DNA of 64,000 nucleotides from Aggregatimonas sangjinii (GTDB lineage: Bacteria > Bacteroidota > Bacteroidia > Flavobacteriales > Flavobacteriaceae): the NCBI RefSeq assembly GCF_005943945.1, contig NZ_CP040710.1:4013501-4077500 (forward strand), in the 5' to 3' direction. Under the pieces are notes generated by a model. That model saw only the letters and a list, made by a program, of their open reading frames with translations. It was not told where the DNA came from and searched no databases. The position numbers were made by a program, and so were the translations under genes. Of this stretch, positions 58,811 to 64,000 are shown one piece after another. Each line of letters starts with the position of its first letter. Position 1 is the stretch's first letter.

Positions 58811-59713
58811 ATGAAAGATATTTTCTTTGCCTATATCCAAAACCTACAAGATCGAATCACCTCAGCGCTGGAAGAAGTTGATGGAAAAGCGCTCTTTCGT
58901 GAAGACAATTGGGTTCGTCCCGAAGGTGGTGGCGGACGATCCCGCATAATAGAGAACGGGGCTGTTTTTGAAAAAGGTGGTGTGAATATTTCAGCGGTTC
59001 ACGGAGAGCTTCCTCAAAGCATGCAAACTTATTTCGGGGTGCAAGATGCCGACTTCTTCGCCTGTGGACTCAGCCTTGTGCTACATCCCACCAATCCAAT
59101 GGTACCCACGGTACATGCCAATTGGCGCTATTTTGAGATGTACGATAAAAAAGGTGGGATAGTGGATCAATGGTTCGGCGGTGGGCAAGACCTTACCCCG
59201 TATTATCTTTTTGATGAAGATGCAGTTCATTTTCATACGATATGCAAACAGGCCTGTGACACGCATAATTTATCTTTCTACCCTACGTATAAAAAAAAAT
59301 GTGACGCTTATTTTTGGAACACGCACCGGAACGAGGCTAGAGGTATCGGAGGTCTGTTTTTCGATTATTGCAAGGTCACCGACGAAATGAGTATGCAGGA
59401 TTGGTATGCTTTTGTATCAGCAGTAGGGGATAGTTTTTTAGACGCCTATATCCCGATAGTTCGAAAAAGGGCTCATCTGGCCTATTTACCGGAACAACGC
59501 GACTGGCAGGAGATTCGGAGGGGTCGCTATGTAGAATTCAATCTTGTTCACGACAAAGGCACCTTGTTCGGCCTCAAGACAAATGGCCGTATCGAGAGTA
59601 TTCTGATGAGTCTGCCGCCGCATGTGCAATGGGTATATGACCACAGTCCACCGGAAGGTAGTGAAGAGGAACGGTTATTACAGGTACTTAGAAGTCCGAA
59701 AGATTGGATCTAA
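58811..59713 (+). CDS. hemF: Aerobic coproporphyrinogen III oxidase HemF
   Basis: The ATG at 58811 gives the standard 300-residue HemF (MKDIFFAYIQNLQDRITSALEEVDGK); the longer frame upstream would run through the terminator hairpin. Conserved blocks include WVRPEGGGGRSRIIENGAVFEKGGVN, HPTNPMVPTVHANWRYFEM, WFGGGQDLTPYYLFDEDAVHFH, HRNEARGIGGLFFDY and GRYVEFNLVHDKGTLFGL. It oxidatively decarboxylates coproporphyrinogen III to protoporphyrinogen IX using oxygen, implying an aerobic organism. It stands alone. Confidence 0.97.
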   Translation: MKDIFFAYIQNLQDRITSALEEVDGKALFREDNWVRPEGGGGRSRIIENGAVFEKGGVNISAVHGELPQSMQTYFGVQDADFFACGLSLVLHPTNPMVPTVHANWRYFEMYDKKGGIVDQWFGGGQDLTPYYLFDEDAVHFHTICKQACDTHNLSFYPTYKKKCDAYFWNTHRNEARGIGGLFFDYCKVTDEMSMQDWYAFVSAVGDSFLDAYIPIVRKRAHLAYLPEQRDWQEIRRGRYVEFNLVHDKGTLFGLKTNGRIESILMSLPPHVQWVYDHSPPEGSEEERLLQVLRSPKDWI

Positions 59714-59830
59714 AATTATGGCCGTTAAATTATTTTCCGATATTTTATTGAACATTAGGATGTGATTCATTTACATTTTAACTAGACTATTTTACCTGTT
59801 TCCAGTGATGAGGCATCTTGAGGAAGACCC

Positions 59831-59838
59831 TACCTTTG
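59831..59838 (+). promoter_or_regulatory. -7 box TACCTTTG before the DUF3829 gene
   Basis: TACCTTTG matches TAnnTTTG, 73 bases before the start codon at 59912. No clear -33 box was seen. Confidence 0.4.
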
Positions 59839-59911
59839 AACATCCTTAGCATAACTTAAATTGAAAAGCCAACTTTTACGATTCAACCACTTTACAATAC
59901 TATTTTGAATT

Positions 59912-60955
59912 ATGGGATACAAAACAATCATACTGAGTGCCTTTCTAGTCATGACCTTCCTTAGCTGCAAGGATAGTGCTAAAAATAACGACCCTAATAG
60001 CGCCGAAGCCCTATCGGCAGTAACTACCACCTATGACAATATTTATGAGAATCCTGCCTATATTGAAGTCTATAACGAATATGTTACGTACCTGAACGAT
60101 ATTACGTCGAGTTATGATGCCTCACAAACCTATTATTTCAATGCGTTCCCGGACGATTATCCTGAAAATTTAAAAGGGAGCCCCAGTTTGGTGACCATTA
60201 GCGATTACCCCGATGACCATCTGGAAAGGGCCTTGAGGGCGGATTTGAAAATCGAGTCCCTTGAAAAACCTGCACAAACGGTAAACGAGTACATTTTGAC
60301 TTTGAGAAGACTCATGAACCATGCAGATGGTTACTATGAACGGCAAGAATATTTAGATGATGCTGCCAAGCGCGGAAAAAGTCTGCACGATAGTATTGTA
60401 CCGGCTTTTTTTAATTTAAATGAAGCGGTTGGCGAATTTCGAGATCAAATTACGGCTATCGAGCAAAAAATGACGGCTGTTGAGCTTGAGAATTATAAGA
60501 ATGAGGGGCTAAATCTTCGTTATTCACTTTTGAAGATAATTACCATAGCAAGAGAAACAAGAGCATTCACCCAAGTGGAGACTATGGATGAGTATGCCAA
60601 TTTGGAGCTAAAGAATGTTGTGGATGTTCGAAAGCGCTTATCGGAAAATATACAGGAACTTGAAAAATCAGCATCGGACAAGTCGCAATTTACGAGGGAA
60701 TTTGGCTCCAATTCTACCGCCGAAGGCTATTATAATTTTGGCTTTAAGAGGGCAAGCAATGATTTGGTAAAACATCTTCGAAGCTTAGAGCAGCGTTTAA
60801 AGACCGATGACTTTGAACCAGAAATTCCCAACAATACACCATCAGGTATACAAAGCATGATGATAAAGCAATTTTACAACGGCGACGGAATGCCTCAAAT
60901 GATTATGGAAACCGAAGGAAAACTTATCGAGGCTTACAACGATATAATTAATTGA
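59912..60955 (+). CDS. DUF3829 (YiiG-like) lipoprotein
   Basis: A 347-residue lipoprotein (lipobox MTFLSC). The mature part is almost wholly helical with the DUF3829 pattern: [14 protein letters not shown]-like N-terminal helix ([17 protein letters not shown]), [58 protein letters not shown] and a C-terminal [14 protein letters not shown]. Function of the family is unknown. The next gene begins 10 bases after its stop, so they form a pair. Confidence 0.87.
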   Translation: MGYKTIILSAFLVMTFLSCKDSAKNNDPNSAEALSAVTTTYDNIYENPAYIEVYNEYVTYLNDITSSYDASQTYYFNAFPDDYPENLKGSPSLVTISDYPDDHLERALRADLKIESLEKPAQTVNEYILTLRRLMNHADGYYERQEYLDDAAKRGKSLHDSIVPAFFNLNEAVGEFRDQITAIEQKMTAVELENYKNEGLNLRYSLLKIITIARETRAFTQVETMDEYANLELKNVVDVRKRLSENIQELEKSASDKSQFTREFGSNSTAEGYYNFGFKRASNDLVKHLRSLEQRLKTDDFEPEIPNNTPSGIQSMMIKQFYNGDGMPQMIMETEGKLIEAYNDIIN

Positions 60956-60965
60956 GAACTGTAGT

Positions 60966-61592
60966 ATGTATAAAATGGTAAGATGTAAACTATTTTTTTT
61001 ATGCACAGTAGTTATATGTTGTTCTTGTAATACTCAAAAATCTAAAAGTGATATTGAAGTGATTTTCACACAGGATACGCTAGATGTCGGATACACCTAT
61101 TGGTGGCCCCAATCCGGACCTTTTATAGGAGGGTGTGGCGAAGAACTTTCCCTCGTTTTTAAAGGAACCATCACAGCCTTAGAAGAACCTACAAATGAAG
61201 CCGGACCTTTATATGTGGCACAGGAAGGTATTGTCGCAATTGACGAGGTCTATAAAATCAAGACACTGGAAAACAACACGTATGCTGGGCAACGGTTCGT
61301 TAGCTTAGACTGCTTTAATGAAAGCAATCTGCTGGAAGGCGATCAGGTGCTTGTGGTGTGTTATGACTATGAGGGCGCCTATACCATTCCCGGGAAAAAA
61401 TCCATCATCAAGATTAATGCTACCGATCTTTCACCGATTACATCGATTCGAACCTATATTGACTCCGATCAAAATCCGATTGCGATTCAGAAAGATCTCG
61501 ATTTATGGGATGCATACGGTTTAAGGGAAGACCTTCAACAGCTAATTGATTGTAGCGAAGAGTTGGGCATTGATCCAGTGGGTGTGGAGTAA
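60966..61592 (+). CDS. Small lipoprotein of unknown family
   Basis: A 208-residue exported protein. The signal peptide ends in a Cys-rich lipobox (TVVICCSC). The mature part is mainly beta ([64 protein letters not shown]), with conserved-looking Cys in GGCGEE and SLDCFNE that might form a disulfide. No family recognised. An alternative ATG three codons in (60975) is possible. Co-transcribed with the DUF3829 gene. Confidence 0.75.
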   Translation: MYKMVRCKLFFLCTVVICCSCNTQKSKSDIEVIFTQDTLDVGYTYWWPQSGPFIGGCGEELSLVFKGTITALEEPTNEAGPLYVAQEGIVAIDEVYKIKTLENNTYAGQRFVSLDCFNESNLLEGDQVLVVCYDYEGAYTIPGKKSIIKINATDLSPITSIRTYIDSDQNPIAIQKDLDLWDAYGLREDLQQLIDCSEELGIDPVGVE

Positions 61593-61610
61593 TTATCGCA
61601 GATGATAGCA

Positions 61611-64000
61611 CTACTTCCAAGTGATCGCCTTCTTGGACACCTCCTTGAATTGGTATACGATATGCGATAATCTGGCTTTTAAAAGTGCTCTTCTGCCTTT
61701 CAAAGAACGGGTGTACAAAAGTCTTGAAGAATCTACATGGTTTTTCCAGCAATGGTGAAAAAGTTGGGCGTCCTTCTTGCGTTTACCGAATTGCTCCGGC
61801 ACCACATAGTAATTTCGGAGTCCCCAATGTCTTTTGATCCAATGTGTATAGACCAATAGATATCTCGGATTTTCAACTGGTGCCAATATTTCGGCCAAAA
61901 GATGAACGAACATACTACTTTCAGCATTGGTAGCGCCTTTCAGATAACAAACGAAAGTTCCGTTCAATTGCTGCTCCGTTTCGACAGAAACAGCATCAAA
62001 AGGAGTATGTAATCGTTTCGTTCTATACAGTATTTCCAATAAAGCGGCCCCTATCTTTTTGGTTTTCCCATAGGTATTGCCAAAGAGGAAATACAATTTG
62101 ATCGCCTTATAGGTTTTCGGAGCCAGCGCGATAAAAATCCCCGCCAAGAAAAGATATGCAAATTGCAATACCCCCTTCGTAACCAGTGTTCCGATATGCT
62201 TTGCCAAAAATTCGGGGAAAAACAATCCCGCTCCTACAACTACTTCGACCAACAAATATTTTGAAGCACTTCCCCAGCGCAATCTTTTGGCTTCCTTGAA
62301 CGGTACTTTATCGAGGTAAGGGATTTTCACTTCCCGGACGAGCACGCTTCCTTTTGAAATCGCATCGAACCAACGCGTTTTCAATGCTTCCCTCTGCTTC
62401 GCTACATGAACCATCTGTGCATTTAATCCATCTAGGGATACATCGGCATCAAAATGAGTGGGAATCTGAAGGCGCTCCAAACCATTTTCAATATAGGGCG
62501 TGCCCGAAAGGGATACTCCGGAAAACGCTTCAAAACGTCGATTCAATTTTTCCCAATCCTTACCACCATCCGCCGCGGTGGGATCAAGACATGCCAAATG
62601 CCAAATATTTCCTGTCTTATCAGGGGCCTCGCCATCGATGCGAATGGCGCGCCCGCGCATTTGGTTAGATGAAACAAAAGAACCTACATAAGATGCCAAA
62701 ACCAAGGTATTGATCGCCGGAGCATCCCAACCTTCGCCGAGTAGCGCTTTTGTACCGATGAGCACCTTGATAATCCCTTTTTGAAATAGTCTGGTGATAC
62801 TATCTACAATGCTGTTCTTGACGTTCCCGAAAGAATTGATCAGAACAAATTCTTCATCGGATGGTAAGGGTACCGCATTAAAATTTGAACTGTTTGTCTG
62901 TAGTTCAAAATCATTCAGTGCACTCCTATGCAGGATAACAAGCGACCCCGTCAGTACGGCGATATCTTTTTTTGAATGCCCTTTTATTCTCAGATACTGA
63001 AAAATCGATGCCACCCCCAATCTCTTTAATTCGGCAGTATCCGTTCCCTTAAAATCCAAGTACTCTTTTCGTATAAAATCGGTGAGTATGACCGCTTTAA
63101 GCTTTTCCTCCAAACAATCCTTTTCGTGCTTTAGGATTTCCGATATACTCTTCAGCTTTGATGGGCTATTGGCAAGGGTTCGGTACAGCTGTTCGTCCCC
63201 AATAAAGTTGACCCTCTTTTTACTGAAAACCCCTATTCGAGCCAATTGCCTTTCGATATCGAAAAGCAGTTCTTCATGTTCCATTAAGGCTTCCCTTTGG
63301 TCAACGAGCAGTTGCTGTAATAATATCTCCATCCACTCATAGCTCAAATTCGGGAATTCGATCTTACCTCCCTCAAACCCTAAAAATTTCAATTTTCTTC
63401 TGTCGACTACATGCCCACTTGCCTTTAGAAAAATCAATACGGAAGAGAAAAATTCCGGATGCTCATACAGTAGTTCCAAATTTTCTTCCGATCGGGCATA
63501 AATGGGATGCTCCAGTAGCATACTTTTGAACCGTTCATTGGCAACTAGGGCATTGGTAAAGGCGATGATCTGTTCCCGATAGGAGACGATATATTTTATT
63601 TGCGCCTCATCGGGTTGTGAGAAATATACAAAGTCTTGGTGCGGACAAAGGTCTCCATTTGCGATGAGATCCGGTACCGCAATTTCATCATCCAATGGCC
63701 CGCAAAGCTCGAAATATTTGTTCAGTTCTTGTGCCGTACTATCATAAGGTGGGGTGGCGGTAAGCGAAATCACCGTCAAGTGCTCTAATTGCTTTAGCTT
63801 GAAAAGGCTGGTCCACCAGGTATTTTTTAGGTGATGGGCTTCATCTAGAACAAGGGTCCGAATCCCGTGCTTCTCTATATATTTCAGGAGTGATTCTTGA
63901 TTTTCGGTCATGGATTTATCCAAGGCATGCAAAGATTGATAGGTAGAAAAGGTGAGAAAAGACGGATTCTTTAGATCAAGGGTATATTCCTCCCAATCGC
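61611..64000 (-). CDS. SF2 DEAD/DEAH-type helicase with hydrophobic C-terminal segment (cut by window edge)
   Basis: The frame is open from the right window edge to 61611 (796 codons visible); a TTG at 63932 is not the real start, because the coding sequence continues upstream (..YTLDLKNPSFLTFSTYQSLHAL). Motif II is LVLDEAHHLKN, motif III SLTATPP, and the C-terminal helicase half shows VLIGTKALLGEGWDAPAINTLVLAS and QMRGRAIRIDG. After about residue 510 comes a region with two hydrophobic segments (LLVEVVVGAGLFF, GVLQFAYLFLAGIFIAL) and a basic tail. Motif I lies outside the window. A restriction- or defence-type role is possible but not shown. Confidence 0.85.
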   Translation of the reverse strand, partial: DWEEYTLDLKNPSFLTFSTYQSLHALDKSMTENQESLLKYIEKHGIRTLVLDEAHHLKNTWWTSLFKLKQLEHLTVISLTATPPYDSTAQELNKYFELCGPLDDEIAVPDLIANGDLCPHQDFVYFSQPDEAQIKYIVSYREQIIAFTNALVANERFKSMLLEHPIYARSEENLELLYEHPEFFSSVLIFLKASGHVVDRRKLKFLGFEGGKIEFPNLSYEWMEILLQQLLVDQREALMEHEELLFDIERQLARIGVFSKKRVNFIGDEQLYRTLANSPSKLKSISEILKHEKDCLEEKLKAVILTDFIRKEYLDFKGTDTAELKRLGVASIFQYLRIKGHSKKDIAVLTGSLVILHRSALNDFELQTNSSNFNAVPLPSDEEFVLINSFGNVKNSIVDSITRLFQKGIIKVLIGTKALLGEGWDAPAINTLVLASYVGSFVSSNQMRGRAIRIDGEAPDKTGNIWHLACLDPTAADGGKDWEKLNRRFEAFSGVSLSGTPYIENGLERLQIPTHFDADVSLDGLNAQMVHVAKQREALKTRWFDAISKGSVLVREVKIPYLDKVPFKEAKRLRWGSASKYLLVEVVVGAGLFFPEFLAKHIGTLVTKGVLQFAYLFLAGIFIALAPKTYKAIKLYFLFGNTYGKTKKIGAALLEILYRTKRLHTPFDAVSVETEQQLNGTFVCYLKGATNAESSMFVHLLAEILAPVENPRYLLVYTHWIKRHWGLRNYYVVPEQFGKRKKDAQLFHHCWKNHVDSSRLLYTRSLKGRRALLKARLSHIVYQFKEVSKKAITWK

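Overview
The window reads as a chromosomal segment of a marine-type member of the Flavobacteriaceae (Bacteroidota). Evidence seen directly: many promoters fit the Bacteroidota form (TTTG or TTG, about 18-19 bases, then TAnnTTTG); there are SusC/D-free but lipoprotein-rich surface gene clusters, an FeoA/FeoB plus FeoB-associated Cys-rich protein set, DUF5916 and DUF4097 proteins, and intergenic repeats of flavobacterial type. No phage, plasmid, insertion sequence or CRISPR array was recognised.

Layout. 1-12 kb: a tricorn-like protease cut by the left edge, a SnoaL-like protein, a TetR repressor with its short-chain dehydrogenase target (both carry the same operator), a three-domain fasciclin lipoprotein, a DUF423 membrane protein, a DUF5916 outer-membrane protein and an amidohydrolase-TPR lipoprotein. 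12-16 kb: an ECF sigma/anti-sigma operon that also encodes two DUF4097 proteins and an ankyrin protein. 16-23 kb: a carboxypeptidase-regulatory-like protein, ferrous iron uptake (feoA, feoB and a 48-residue accessory protein), an SCO-family protein and the RseP protease. 23-24 kb: a tRNA-Asn locus with one intact copy, one copy whose variable loop holds an 18-base palindrome, a GIY-YIG protein and what look like tRNA relics, repeats and several terminators. 24-34 kb: an AraC/TolB-like/TPR membrane regulator followed by a run of secreted lipoproteins (thrombospondin-3 plus LRR, two collagen-like twins, a ricin-type protein, two predicted beta-propellers) and an SDR enzyme. 34-35 kb: decayed sequence.

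35-54 kb is a complete nitrate/nitrite assimilation island. A leftward operon carries nirB, nirD, DUF4202, a nitrate-sensor-like histidine kinase, siroheme synthesis (precorrin-2 dehydrogenase) and a DUF7009-like protein. A rightward set carries uroporphyrinogen methyltransferase (siroheme), an NrtABCD-type ABC transporter, an outer-membrane porin, a NarL-type response regulator, a nitrate reductase fused to an NirB-like flavoprotein/BFD module, and a nitrite/sulfite-reductase-like protein ending in rubredoxin. Three promoters in the island share pairs of TACGTA motifs exactly 10 bases apart, overlapping the -7 box, and these motifs were not noticed elsewhere in the window; this points to a local regulon, possibly of the encoded two-component pair.

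55-58 kb holds an operon that may be a little-described signalling system: a coiled-coil protein, a protein with a roadblock/LC7-like region, a Ras/Rab-like small GTPase and a hybrid histidine kinase, the last three with overlapping reading frames. It is followed by a promoter-to-terminator unit without a convincing ORF (candidate small RNA), hemF, two lipoproteins and an SF2 helicase cut by the right edge.

All functional names come from reading the translated sequence and from family knowledge; no database search was run.
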